Source of the DNA: Cytobacillus citreus
Lineage (GTDB): Bacteria; Bacillota; Bacilli; Bacillales; Cytobacillaceae
Assembly: GCF_018343665.1 (NCBI RefSeq)
Contig: NZ_JAGYPM010000002.1
Span: forward strand, 411,969-475,968
DNA: 64,000 nucleotides
Direction of reading: 5' to 3'
Part shown: one piece after another, positions 25,547-34,419 of the stretch
Layout: every line of letters starts with the position of its first letter
Numbering within the stretch: position 1 is the stretch's first letter
The notes under the pieces: model-generated
Told to the model about the DNA's origin: nothing
Databases searched by the model: none
The model's input: only the letters and a program-made list of their open reading frames with translations
Made by a program: the position numbers and the translations under genes

Positions 25547-26569
25547 ATGAACGAAGTTAGAGTAGGGATTGTTGGATTAGGTAGACTTGGAAGAACACAT
25601 GCAATAAATCTAGCTCAAAATGTTCCGGGTGCAAAATTAGTAGCAGCCTGCAGCTTTGTAGAAGATGAACTGGAATACGCTAAAAGGGAATTAGGTGTAA
25701 CAGAAACATATAAATCCTATGAAGAAATGGCTGCAAGCCCAAATCTTGATGCAGTATGTATCGTTTCACCATCCGGGTGCCATCCGGAACAAATTCGATT
25801 AGCGATGGAAAAAGGCCTGCATGTATTCAGTGAAAAGCCAATTGGATTAGATATTGAAGATATTGAAAAAACAATGGAAGTTATCAAGGCTCATCCTGAT
25901 CAAGTATTCCAGCTTGGATTTATGAGAAGATACGATGAATCCTATCAATATGCTAAAAAGATGGTAGACGAGGGGCAATTAGGTGAACTAACAGTTGTTC
26001 GTTGCTACGGTATTGATCCAAGTTCTGGATTGGAGAGCTTCGTCAATTTTGCCCGAAACAGCAATAGCGGAGGGCTATTCTCAGATATGTCCATCCATGA
26101 TATTGACTTGGTAAGATGGTTTACGAAAAAGGAAGTCAGCCGTGTGTGGGCGATGGGTAAAAACGCTGCTTATCCGGAGCTCGATGAATTAAATGAATTA
26201 GAAACCGGCGCAGCTATGATGCAACTGGAAGATAAAACAATGGCCATTTTAGTTGCAGGACGAAATGCGGCACATGGTTATCATGTAGAAACAGAATTAA
26301 TTGGAACAAAGGGAATGCTTCGTGTAGCTGCTGCGCCAGAGAAAAACCTGGTAACGGTCTTTGATGAAAATGGTGCAGTAAGACCTACATCACAGAACTT
26401 CCCTGAGCGCTTTAGTGATGCGTTTGTTCATGAAATGAAGGAATTTATTTCTTGTATTAAAGAAAAACGCCAGCCGGAAGTAGGTGCTATTGATGGTCTG
26501 CAAAGTACTAAAGTAGCAATTGCATGCCAACAATCTGTTGAAGCAAATCAAATTGTTGAAGTGAAGTAA
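25547..26569 (+). CDS. Gfo/Idh/MocA family inositol-type 2-dehydrogenase
   Basis: 340-aa NAD-dependent dehydrogenase. The Rossmann motif is VGIVGLGRLGRTHAINLA, the EKP motif is HVFSEKPIGLD (Lys near residue 98), and the substrate region GGLFSDMSIHDIDLVRW carries the conserved Asp and His of inositol dehydrogenases. It is probably a myo- or scyllo-inositol (or another inositol isomer) dehydrogenase giving inosose; similarity is split between IolG and IolX. ATG 25547 follows AAAGGAGAATCACC. It is first in the run with iolE, the SSS symporter and a second dehydrogenase at 29445, and has IolR-like boxes and a cre-like site upstream. Having two such enzymes suggests more than one inositol isomer is used. 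Confidence 0.8.
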   Translation: MNEVRVGIVGLGRLGRTHAINLAQNVPGAKLVAACSFVEDELEYAKRELGVTETYKSYEEMAASPNLDAVCIVSPSGCHPEQIRLAMEKGLHVFSEKPIGLDIEDIEKTMEVIKAHPDQVFQLGFMRRYDESYQYAKKMVDEGQLGELTVVRCYGIDPSSGLESFVNFARNSNSGGLFSDMSIHDIDLVRWFTKKEVSRVWAMGKNAAYPELDELNELETGAAMMQLEDKTMAILVAGRNAAHGYHVETELIGTKGMLRVAAAPEKNLVTVFDENGAVRPTSQNFPERFSDAFVHEMKEFISCIKEKRQPEVGAIDGLQSTKVAIACQQSVEANQIVEVK

Positions 26570-26596
26570 TATCCAATTTACGGAAGATAAAAAAAG

Positions 26597-26620
26597 GGAA
26601 TCCATCGCACAATGGATTCC
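26597..26620 (+). terminator. Intergenic hairpin between the first dehydrogenase gene and iolE
   Basis: GGAATCCAT pairs with ATGGATTCC (6-nt loop). It is followed by A-rich, not T-rich, sequence, so it may stabilise or process the mRNA rather than end it. Confidence 0.45.
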
Positions 26621-26711
26621 TGAAAATAAAAAAATACATGTAAACAATAATATACGCTATTTTCAAATAAACAGCAAATTCATCCATTCATTATCAGGGA
26701 GGAAATAAATA

Positions 26712-27620
26712 ATGACAGCGGAAACAAAAATTCAGTTCGGTTGTGCGCCTATTGCTTGGACGAATGATGATATGCCTGAATTAGGCGGAGAAAATACATT
26801 TGAACAATGTATTAGTGAAATGGCGTTAGCCGGCTATACAGGAACAGAGATTGGAAATAAGTATCCCAGTGATCCAGAGACATTAAAAAAATATTTAGAA
26901 CTCAGAAATCTTCGAGTTGCAAGTGCCTGGTTTAGTGCATTTTTAACAACAAAACCTTTTGAAGAAACGAAACAAGCATTTCTTGAACATCGTGATTTCC
27001 TCTATGCCATGGGTGCAAAAGTCATTGTTGTATCTGAGCAGGGACATAGTGTTCAAGGACAAATGGATACACCGGTATTCAAGGAAAAGCCAGTGTTTAC
27101 AGATACTGATTGGGATAAATTAACACATGGACTAGAGGCATTAGGGGAGTTAGCTAACGAAAAGGGAATGGAAATCGTTTACCATCACCATATGGGGACA
27201 GGCGTTCAAACAACTACTGAAATCAATCGGTTAATGGAAAATACTTCTGCTGATAAAGTGTCGCTGCTATTTGATACAGGCCACCTTGTATTCTCAGGTG
27301 AAAATCCAATTGAAATTTATCAAAAATACCAATCACGTATCAAACATATCCATTTTAAAGATATTCGAGAGTCTGTTGCGAAAGAAGTTAAGGACAATCA
27401 AGATAGTTTCCTTACCGGTGTTAAAAAGGGTGTATTTACGGTTCCTGGAGACGGAATGATTGATTTTGAACCTATTATGAAAGCGATTTCTGAAAGCGGA
27501 TACGAGGGCTGGATTGTTGTTGAGGCTGAGCAAGACCCGAAGAAGGCGAATCCATTTGAATACGCTTTAAAGGGAAGAAGATATATTGATCAATTAATGC
27601 CCCAAAAACAGTTAATCTAA
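26712..27620 (+). CDS. iolE: Inosose dehydratase
   Basis: 302-aa TIM-barrel protein of the xylose-isomerase-like family that converts 2-keto-myo-inositol to 3D-(3,5/4)-trihydroxycyclohexane-1,2-dione, step two of the iol pathway. The opening QFGCAPIAWTNDDMPELGG is the IolE signature. Metal-ligand candidates are the Glu of MEIVYHHHMG, the Asp and His of LLFDTGHL, the His of IKHIHFKDI and the Glu of IVVEAEQDP. ATG 26712 follows AGGGAGGAAATAA. It lies between the first dehydrogenase and the symporter gene. Confidence 0.88.
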   Translation: MTAETKIQFGCAPIAWTNDDMPELGGENTFEQCISEMALAGYTGTEIGNKYPSDPETLKKYLELRNLRVASAWFSAFLTTKPFEETKQAFLEHRDFLYAMGAKVIVVSEQGHSVQGQMDTPVFKEKPVFTDTDWDKLTHGLEALGELANEKGMEIVYHHHMGTGVQTTTEINRLMENTSADKVSLLFDTGHLVFSGENPIEIYQKYQSRIKHIHFKDIRESVAKEVKDNQDSFLTGVKKGVFTVPGDGMIDFEPIMKAISESGYEGWIVVEAEQDPKKANPFEYALKGRRYIDQLMPQKQLI

Positions 27621-27801
27621 AAACTCATATATTATTTTATTCGGCTCATACCTATTCACCCATGAGATTTAATATTAGCCGGGTTGCTTATATATTACCG
27701 AGATTACTTGATTAGTAAACTTAGTTTTATAGGTTCGGTTGGATGTTTTCAATACATACTTACAAGGCTGCATGGTTTTTCTACAATGGGAGGGTAAACC
27801 T

Positions 27802-29397
27802 TTGGGTGTCTTTTCAGTTATTTCGTTTATTATCATTATTGGTGTCATTGGGATTTACGCCTTTAAGAGAAGTAGGGCAATTGATAATACCAGTTCGGAA
27901 GGATTTTTCCTTGGTGGGCGAAGTTTAACAGGTATAACGATCGCTGGTACGATTATTATGACCAATTTATCAACGGAACAAATTGTTGGACAGAATGGTC
28001 AAAGTTTTGTTGGCGGTATGGAAGTAATGGCTTGGGAAGTTACCGCAGCGATTGCTTGCGTATTTTTGGCACTTGTCTTCCTTCCAAAATATTTAAAATA
28101 CGGTGTAAATACTGTATCAGATTTTATTGAAATACGTTATGATACAACAACGAAAAGAATTGTATCTGCTTTATTTATCTTTACCTATATGACTTCATTT
28201 TTACCTGTTGTTTTATATTCAGGCTCATTAGTTTTTAATAAAATATTCCATATTGATAAAGCATTAGGTATTGACCCGTTAGTAGCTGTTGGCGCTATAT
28301 CAGCAGTGATTGGTATTGTCGGTCTTTTATATCTGTTAATCGGCGGACTATCGTTAAGTGCCTTTAGTGACACGATCTATGGTGTCGGGTTGCTTGTCGG
28401 AGGTCTTTCAATCCCGATTATTGGCTTGACAATCCTCGGAGACGGCAGCTTTTTTGGCGGAATGGAAACGGTTAAAAATGAAACCCCCCAATTATTAAAT
28501 GCAATTGGTGATGTCGATTCGAAAATTGTTCCTTGGCCAACTCTATTTATGGGGATGTTATTTAACAACCTCTTCTTCTGGTGTACGAACCAGATGATTG
28601 TTCAAAAAACATTAGCCGGAAAAAGCCTTAAAGAAGGACAAAAAGGCGCATTATATGTCGGGTTCTTTAAAATCTTTGGTGCGTTGTTCCTAGTATTCCC
28701 AGGAATTATTGCCTTTAATATGTTTGGTAATACCCTTGCAACACCAGATGATGCCTATCCGTCCTTAGTTACGGCTGTATTACCAGAGTGGGCATACGGA
28801 ATTTTTGCTGCAGTTATTTTTGGCGCCATTTTAAGTTCATTTGTTGGGGCATTGAATGCAACTGCAACATTGTTTACTTTAGATTTCTATAAACCGGTTA
28901 TTAAAAAGAATGCAACGGATAAGCAGGTAGCAAGAGCGGGAAAATTCATTACCATTGCCGTTGGTTTAATTTCAGTTATAATTGCTCCATTTATTTCATT
29001 CGCACCAGCTGGACTGTATGCTGTTGTGCAGGAATTTAACGGAATCTATAGTATGCCGTTATTAGCGCTTGTCTTATTAGGCTTTTATTCTAAACGTGTA
29101 ACACCGCTGGCCGCGAAAGTAACATTTGTCTTCCACATTGTAATTTATGGTCTGTCTAAGGTAGTTTTAGCGGACATTCATTATCTATATGTTTTAGGAT
29201 TCCTATTCCTAGCAGATGTTTTAGTTATGTGGTTAGTTGGAAAAGTAAAACCTTTGGATACTCCCTTTGAGTTCCAAGAAAATATTAATAAAGTTGATTT
29301 AACCCCATGGAAGCATAGAAAATGGGTAGCTGCCTTGGTTATTATTGCAATGTTGGGTATGTATATTTTCTTCTCTCCGCTAGGTATTGCAATTTAA
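27802..29397 (+). CDS. Sodium:solute symporter (SSS family), likely inositol uptake
   Basis: About 531-aa membrane protein with 14-15 helices of the sodium/solute symporter family (SglT type). Motifs include GRSLTGITIAGTIIMTNLST (TM1 unwound region), FWCTNQMIVQKTLAGKSLKEG (the typical SGLT signature) and GAILSSFVGALNATATLF. The start TTG at 27802 has GGGAGGG 7 nt upstream and opens straight into the first helix; a TTG at 27739 lies before that site. Position between iolE and iolG, with IolR-like boxes upstream, makes inositol the likely solute. No IolT-type MFS transporter is present here. Confidence 0.8.
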   Translation: MGVFSVISFIIIIGVIGIYAFKRSRAIDNTSSEGFFLGGRSLTGITIAGTIIMTNLSTEQIVGQNGQSFVGGMEVMAWEVTAAIACVFLALVFLPKYLKYGVNTVSDFIEIRYDTTTKRIVSALFIFTYMTSFLPVVLYSGSLVFNKIFHIDKALGIDPLVAVGAISAVIGIVGLLYLLIGGLSLSAFSDTIYGVGLLVGGLSIPIIGLTILGDGSFFGGMETVKNETPQLLNAIGDVDSKIVPWPTLFMGMLFNNLFFWCTNQMIVQKTLAGKSLKEGQKGALYVGFFKIFGALFLVFPGIIAFNMFGNTLATPDDAYPSLVTAVLPEWAYGIFAAVIFGAILSSFVGALNATATLFTLDFYKPVIKKNATDKQVARAGKFITIAVGLISVIIAPFISFAPAGLYAVVQEFNGIYSMPLLALVLLGFYSKRVTPLAAKVTFVFHIVIYGLSKVVLADIHYLYVLGFLFLADVLVMWLVGKVKPLDTPFEFQENINKVDLTPWKHRKWVAALVIIAMLGMYIFFSPLGIAI

Positions 29398-29444
29398 ATA
29401 TAATAATCTAATAATTGAGATAATTAGAAAGGAAGTCTAATATT

Positions 29445-30461
29445 ATGATAGAGTCAAAAATTATCGTCGGGGTAATTGGTGCTGGTAGAATTGGAAAATT
29501 ACATATTGATAACATGAAAAATATGAAAAATGTACGCCTTAAAACCGTTTCTGATGTTTTTGCTGATCAATTAGAGGAGTGGTTTCAATCTTCTGGTGTT
29601 GAATATATGACAACGGATTATCAAGATATTATCAATGACCCGGAAATCGATGCTATTTTTATTTGTTCTCCAACTGATACACATACAAGTATTATTAAAG
29701 AAGCGGCTAATAGTGGAAAACACATCTTCTGTGAAAAGCCAATTAGTTTTTCTGATGAAGAAACATTGGAAGCTTACGAAGTAGTGAAAAAGACAGATGT
29801 GAAATTCCAAATTGGTTTCAATAGAAGATATGACCGCAACTTTAGTAAAGTTAGATGTTTAGTAGAAACGAAAGAAATTGGTGACTTGCATATTTTAAAA
29901 ATTACTTCTAGAGATCCTGAACCGCCATCATTAGATTATGTATCACGTTCTGGAGGCATCTTTGTTGATATGGCTATTCATGACTTTGATATGGCACGTT
30001 TTATCACGGGTTCTGAAGTTGAAGAAGTGTATGTTCAAGGTGCTGCATTAGTCAATCCGAAAATTGCTGAATTAGGTGATATTGATACAGCGGTTATTTC
30101 ATTGAAATTTGCAAACGGGGAAATCGGTGTGATTGACAACAGCCGCCAAGCTGTCTATGGCTATGACCAGCGTCTTGAAGCATTCGGATCAAATGGTTCA
30201 GCCATCGCAAACAATGAAACTGAATCAAGAGTAGAAGTGCTATCTAAAGAAGGTGTGAAGGGGGATAATCCATTACACTTCTTTTTAGAGAGATATAATG
30301 ATGCATACATTCGCGAAGTGAAAGAATTCTTTGATGCAATCGAGAATGATTCAGAAACAACATGCAATTTTGTAGACGGTATCATGGCACAAAGAATTGC
30401 CATGGCTGCCAAAAAGTCATTAGAAACTGGACTTCCAGTAAAGGTAGAAAAATTATCGTAA
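29445..30461 (+). CDS. iolG: Inositol 2-dehydrogenase (Gfo/Idh/MocA family)
   Basis: 338-aa NAD-dependent dehydrogenase with Rossmann motif VGVIGAGRIGKLHIDNM, EKP motif FCEKPISFSDE (Lys near 97) and substrate motif GGIFVDMAIHDFDMARF, in which the Asp and His are the expected catalytic pair. It oxidises myo-inositol (or an isomer) to inosose, the first pathway step. The ATG at 29445 follows AGAAAGGAAG. It closes the run of 25547-29445 genes and is followed by two strong terminators. It is about as similar to the first dehydrogenase as to IolG; which one handles myo-inositol cannot be told from sequence. Confidence 0.8.
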   Translation: MIESKIIVGVIGAGRIGKLHIDNMKNMKNVRLKTVSDVFADQLEEWFQSSGVEYMTTDYQDIINDPEIDAIFICSPTDTHTSIIKEAANSGKHIFCEKPISFSDEETLEAYEVVKKTDVKFQIGFNRRYDRNFSKVRCLVETKEIGDLHILKITSRDPEPPSLDYVSRSGGIFVDMAIHDFDMARFITGSEVEEVYVQGAALVNPKIAELGDIDTAVISLKFANGEIGVIDNSRQAVYGYDQRLEAFGSNGSAIANNETESRVEVLSKEGVKGDNPLHFFLERYNDAYIREVKEFFDAIENDSETTCNFVDGIMAQRIAMAAKKSLETGLPVKVEKLS

Positions 30462-30478
30462 CATTACGAGATATAAAC

Positions 30479-30562
30479 AAAGGGTTGCCTTATATAGTTG
30501 GGCAACCCTTTTTAACTTAAAAATAAAACGGCCTTTTCTCATGTGAGGTAAGGCCGTTTTTA
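30479..30562 (+). terminator. Two terminators in a row after iolG
   Basis: Hairpin 1: AAGGGTTGCC with GGCAACCCTT and a T-run (30479-30513). Hairpin 2: AAAACGGCCTT (30525-30535) with AAGGCCGTTTT (30550-30560), which works on both strands and may also face the repeat and iolR beyond. Confidence 0.85.
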
Positions 30563-30622
30563 ATTGTATAGGAAATGATAATTTTCGCTATCTGTTGATA
30601 ATTTGAGATATAGTTTATCTAC

Positions 30623-31040
30623 GTTCAGCTCCAGCGCCTTCCTCCGACATACAGGACGTACTAGTGTCGACAATGCGACAGGACAAGGAAAGCTACGTCA
30701 GCGACACATCGCACGACCAAAAGAGAAGCTTTTGGGAGGACGTCGCGCTTTTGTCGACATCGAGGTCACAAGCTTGGCTAGTTGCGGCTCCTAGGGACGA
30801 ATGTCTAGCCAATCCCAGCCAGAAGACAAAGAACGTCTTCTGGCTGAGCTCGTCTTATGCTGTCGTCCCTAAACAGTCGCCTCCATTTTTCGATCAATCC
30901 TCCCAGAAAGGTAAAGAACACCTTTCCGTGAGTCTCGTCTTGTGCTTGTCGGAGGTGAGCACTAAGGAAAGCTTCTTTGAATATTCATCGCAGGAACAAT
31001 TTGTCCTTTAATTGTTCCGAAGGCGCTTGCGCATTTGTTC
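30623..31040. repeat. Expanded dispersed repeat CTCCAGCGCC...GGCGCTTGCGC, copy 2
   Basis: Begins CAGCTCCAGCGCC and ends GAAGGCGCTTGCGC right against the iolR stop codon. It is about three times as long as the 14684 copy: inside are extra blocks such as ACAGGACG-GTCGACA, GCCAGAAGA/TCTTCTGGC, TAGGGACGA/TCGTCCCTA and GAAAGGTAAAGAACACCTTTC. This looks like a repeat that has taken in further stem-loops. ORFs inside it are not real genes. Confidence 0.75.
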
Positions 31041-31805
31041 TTACTCAGCTATAACAAGTTGAATGTCGTTCTTTTCTGCGTAATTCTGGTAGACTTCACT
31101 TGGCGTGATGTCCGTTACCAGGTAATCGATTTTATCTAATCTGCAATAGGTCATTAACCCGTATTTATCAAATTTATCATGGTCTACCAGTAAAAATACT
31201 TCAGAGCTTCTGTCAATAATAGACGTTTTCAATTCGCTTTCAAGCGGAGAAGCATTCGTAACACCATTTGATAAGGAAATACCTGTTGAGGCCATAAATG
31301 CCTTATTAATATTATAGGCATTTAAAATATCCATATATTTTAAGCTTCCGAAAGAATTCGTTTTTCTCTCGAGGATGCCTCCAGCTGTTATCACATTTAA
31401 ATTTTCATAAGGAAGGGCACGAACGATAAAATCGAGACTATTGGTGATAATCGTGACCTCTTTCTGTTTGATATATTCAATCATTTCAATGGTGGTAGTA
31501 CCAGAATCGATAAAAATGATATCACCATCATTTACATGATTCGCTGCCGCTTTCCCAATCATCTCCTTTTCCGTTTGGTTACGTACTTGGCGGTCATGGA
31601 AAGATTCTAACTTCGCACGCTTATCATCAATTACAGCTACACCGCCATAAACCTTTTTGAAATCTCCTTTTTCAACAAGTTCCTGAACATCACGCCGAAT
31701 CGTATTTTTAGACACATTAAACACCGTCATCAGTTCATCTAAAGATACTGATTTGTGTTCGATAATATATTCCTCAATTTTATTAATCCGTTTATCTTTA
31801 ATCAT
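31041..31805 (-). CDS. iolR: DeoR-family repressor of inositol genes
   Basis: 254-aa DeoR-type regulator. Residues about 5-58 are the HTH (KIEEYIIEHKSVSLDELMTV, then NVSKNTIRRDVQELVEKG) and residues about 75-235 the DeoRC sugar-phosphate sensing domain (DIIFIDSGTTTIEMIEYI). In B. subtilis IolR is released by a pathway intermediate (2-deoxy-5-keto-gluconate 6-phosphate). Here it is divergent from the tautomerase and lies between the two halves of the regulon. Three sets of 11-bp boxes (25427, 32136, 32726) match the IolR consensus, which supports the name. Start ATG 31805 has a GAGGGTGAGCAGG site. Confidence 0.85.
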   Translation of the reverse strand: MIKDKRINKIEEYIIEHKSVSLDELMTVFNVSKNTIRRDVQELVEKGDFKKVYGGVAVIDDKRAKLESFHDRQVRNQTEKEMIGKAAANHVNDGDIIFIDSGTTTIEMIEYIKQKEVTIITNSLDFIVRALPYENLNVITAGGILERKTNSFGSLKYMDILNAYNINKAFMASTGISLSNGVTNASPLESELKTSIIDRSSEVFLLVDHDKFDKYGLMTYCRLDKIDYLVTDITPSEVYQNYAEKNDIQLVIAE

Positions 31806-32213
31806 ACCTGCTCACCCTCTGATTTCAAATCGTACTCATGCCGTTACCGCTTTCAACAGAACTTAATAATTATATATTACCAACAAATCATCAGAACTTC
31901 ATCATATAAATTGAAGATTTTCATTCATATTACCTACCACTTTTTAGAATTCTGTTCCTACCCTTTTTTTTGCGCCCAGGCATTAGAAAATAGTGCCAGA
32001 GAGATCGGTTCCATTCACCCGATAAACTTACAATAAAAACTGTACACAATGAATTTATATTGGTATCTAAATTTAGCAGACTCCTATCCATTTACATTGA
32101 CTGAATGGATTTTTCGTATTACGATGAATTAAATATAACCAAAACATTATCAAAAGTTAATAAAGAAATAATCTTTTGTTCAACCGAACGATCAATTCTT
32201 AGGAGGAATATCC
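31806..32213. other. Divergent control region iolR / tautomerase
   Basis: 408 bp, AT-rich. It holds the iolR leader on one side and, near 32136-32157, two IolR-type boxes before the tautomerase gene. No additional gene was seen. Confidence 0.5.
32136..32157. promoter_or_regulatory. Two tandem IolR-type boxes before the tautomerase gene
   Basis: TAACCAAAACA (32136-32146) and TTATCAAAAGT (32147-32157) are head-to-tail, 11 bp each, matching WRAYCAADARD at 10 of 11 positions. Confidence 0.65.
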
Positions 32214-32603
32214 ATGCCGTTAATTAGATTTGATGTTATAGAAGGACGAAATGAGGAGTCTTTAAGAAAATTATTAGATGCAGCACACCGAGCTGTAGTT
32301 AAAGCATTTGATGTACCGGAAAGAGACCGATATCAAATTGTTACCCAGCACCCTGCAAATGAATTAGTCATTCAAGATACGGGCTTAGGATTTGAAAGAA
32401 GCCGCGATCTTGTCGTGATTAGTGTAACAAGCACAGAAAGAAGCAACCAGCAGAAAAAAGACTTCTATCGATTGGTTGTTCAAGAGTTGAGGGAGAGCTG
32501 CGGTATTGAACCTAATGATATTATGATATCCATTGCGACAAACGGAGCGGCGGATTGGAGCTTTGGATTTGGTGAAGCACAATTTTTAACGGGGAAGCTG
32601 TAA
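32214..32603 (+). CDS. Tautomerase family protein in the inositol regulon
   Basis: 129-aa member of the tautomerase superfamily, of the longer Tautomerase_2 type (related to 4-oxalocrotonate tautomerase and MSAD/cis-CaaD). It starts [12 protein letters not shown], so after Met removal Pro1 can act as the general base. The later segment [11 protein letters not shown] is typical of the subgroup. ATG 32214 has AGGAGG 8 nt upstream. It has its own IolR-like boxes, so it is probably induced by inositol. It might tautomerise a keto/enol intermediate of inosose breakdown; this is an inference and no such step is standard. Confidence 0.75.
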   Translation: MPLIRFDVIEGRNEESLRKLLDAAHRAVVKAFDVPERDRYQIVTQHPANELVIQDTGLGFERSRDLVVISVTSTERSNQQKKDFYRLVVQELRESCGIEPNDIMISIATNGAADWSFGFGEAQFLTGKL

Positions 32604-32700
32604 TTCCCGGATTTTTCCTTTGAAAATGGTAGATTCAATTAAAATAGATTAATATTAAAAAGTACCCAACATATTACAAAGAGTTTGAAGAAAAGTTGAC

Positions 32701-32714
32701 TGAAAGCGTTTTTA
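32701..32714 (+). promoter_or_regulatory. cre-like CcpA site before iolA
   Basis: TGAAAGCGTTTTTA matches the CcpA site except at one position. It lies some 25 bp before the IolR-type boxes of the iolABCDJ operon. Confidence 0.5.
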
Positions 32715-32725
32715 GTATTAAAATA

Positions 32726-32757
32726 TAATCAAAGATAACCAAAACATAACCAAAATG
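32726..32757. promoter_or_regulatory. Three tandem IolR-type boxes before iolA
   Basis: TAATCAAAGAT (32726), TAACCAAAACA (32736) and TAACCAAAATG (32747) follow each other at 10-11 bp, one helical turn. They fit the WRAYCAADARD IolR box and lie in the iolA leader. Confidence 0.7.
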
Positions 32758-32861
32758 TAATAATGTTAAAGGGTGCTAGCAGGTTATCAAACTATAAGAA
32801 CATATTAAAAGGCATAAACAACTTATTCATAAAACAACCGTTAATCAAGGAGGAACTAGAA

Positions 32862-34337
32862 ATGTCTGAAGTAATGGTACAAGTTAAAAAACTAAAAAAC
32901 TATATTAATGGTGAGTGGGTAGAAAGCAAAACTACACAATACGATGATGTATACAACCCAGCTACAAAAGAAGTAATTGCTCAAGTTCCAATCTCTACAA
33001 AAGAAGAACTTGATTATGCAGTAGAAGCAGCCGCAAAGGCGTTTGAAGAGTGGAAAAATGTCCCTGTTCAAAAGCGTGGAAGAGTTTTATTTAAATTCCA
33101 ACAATTATTACAAGAAAATACAAATGAATTAGCGCGGATTATTACCATCGAAAATGGTAAAGCTTTTTCCGAAGCATTAGGTGAAGTGGGACGCGGAATT
33201 GAAAATGTTGAGTTTGCAGCAGGAGCTCCTACACTCATGATGGGCGATTCATTAACAACTATAGCAAAAGATGTTGAAGTTACGAACTACCGTTATCCAA
33301 TCGGGGTTGTCGGCGGTATCACACCATTCAACTTCCCAATGATGGTACCTTGCTGGATGTTCCCAATGGCAATTGCAGTAGGTAATACATTTGTATTGAA
33401 GCCATCTGAAAGAACTCCATTATTGGCACAAAAATTAGCAGAGCTATTAGAACAAGCAGGTCTCCCTAAAGGCGTATTCAACATAGTTCATGGTGCACAT
33501 GATGTGGTAAATGGACTTCTTGATCATCCACAAGTGAAAGCTATTTCGTTTGTTGGTTCACAGCCAGTTGGTGAATATGTTTACAAACGTGGAAGCGAGA
33601 ACCTAAAACGTGTTCAAGCGTTAACAGGCGCTAAGAACCATTCCATCGTTTTAAATGATGCTGATTTAGAACATGCGACAACAAACGTAATTGCTTCTGC
33701 CTTTGGATCAGCTGGCGAACGCTGCATGGCTTGCTCTGTTGTAACAGTTGAAGAAGGTGTTGCTGATGCATTCCTTGAAAAATTAATCGAAAAAGCAAAA
33801 GATGTGAAGATTGGTAACGGCCTTGATGAAAGTGTGTTCTTAGGTCCGGTTATTCGTGAACAAAACCATCAACGTACATTAGGCTACATCCAAAAAGGTA
33901 TTGAAGAAGGGGCGAAACTAGTTTGTGACGGCCGCGAAAGACAACCAGAAGAAGGGTACTTCGTTGGACCAACAATTTTTGACGGTGTAAACACTGATAT
34001 GCAAATCTGGAAAGATGAAATCTTTGCTCCTGTATTATCAATTGTTCGTGTTAAAAACTTAAAAGAAGCAGTTGAAACAGCAAATAAATCAGAATTTGCA
34101 AATGGTGCATGTATTTATACATCAAATGCTTCATCTATTCGTTACTTCCGTGAAAATATCGATGCTGGTATGTTAGGAGTTAACTTAGGAGTTCCGGCAC
34201 CAATGGCATTCTTCCCATTCTCTGGCTGGAAATCATCATTCTACGGTACATTACCTGCAAACGGAAAAGATGGCGTTGAGTTCTACACTCGCAAGAAAGT
34301 AGTAACAGCAAACTACAAAGCACCATCATTTGAATAG
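32862..34337 (+). CDS. iolA: Methylmalonate-semialdehyde dehydrogenase (acylating)
   Basis: 491-aa CoA-acylating aldehyde dehydrogenase, the last enzyme of inositol breakdown, turning malonate semialdehyde into acetyl-CoA and CO2 with NAD and CoA. The ALDH motifs are [18 protein letters not shown] (cofactor entry, about residue 151) and GSAGERCMA with catalytic Cys288; [10 protein letters not shown] holds the region before it. The ATG at 32862 has AAGGAGGAAC 6-7 nt upstream; an in-frame ATG at 32763 lacks any such site and lies right against the IolR-type boxes. It is the first gene of the iolABCDJ run. Confidence 0.92.
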   Translation: MSEVMVQVKKLKNYINGEWVESKTTQYDDVYNPATKEVIAQVPISTKEELDYAVEAAAKAFEEWKNVPVQKRGRVLFKFQQLLQENTNELARIITIENGKAFSEALGEVGRGIENVEFAAGAPTLMMGDSLTTIAKDVEVTNYRYPIGVVGGITPFNFPMMVPCWMFPMAIAVGNTFVLKPSERTPLLAQKLAELLEQAGLPKGVFNIVHGAHDVVNGLLDHPQVKAISFVGSQPVGEYVYKRGSENLKRVQALTGAKNHSIVLNDADLEHATTNVIASAFGSAGERCMACSVVTVEEGVADAFLEKLIEKAKDVKIGNGLDESVFLGPVIREQNHQRTLGYIQKGIEEGAKLVCDGRERQPEEGYFVGPTIFDGVNTDMQIWKDEIFAPVLSIVRVKNLKEAVETANKSEFANGACIYTSNASSIRYFRENIDAGMLGVNLGVPAPMAFFPFSGWKSSFYGTLPANGKDGVEFYTRKKVVTANYKAPSFE

Positions 34338-34346
34338 ACTTGGAAC

Positions 34347-34390
34347 GAAGACTATTATCCTGACTATCTTAAGTCAGGGTAATAGTCTTC
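34347..34390 (+). other. Strong mRNA hairpin between iolA and iolB
   Basis: GAAGACTATTATCCTGACT (34347-34365) pairs with AGTCAGGGTAATAGTCTTC (34372-34390) with one G-T/G-U-type mismatch and a 6-nt loop. There is no T-tract, so it probably protects the iolA 3' end or acts as a partial terminator between iolA and the rest. Confidence 0.75.
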
Positions 34391-34419
34391 ATAATTGATG
34401 ATATAGGAGTTGAAGAAAA

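Noticed and set aside
30603..31011. Two overlapping plus-strand ORFs (63 and 115 aa)
   Set aside because: They lie wholly within the dispersed CTCCAGCGCC repeat and read stem-loop DNA, with no start signals.
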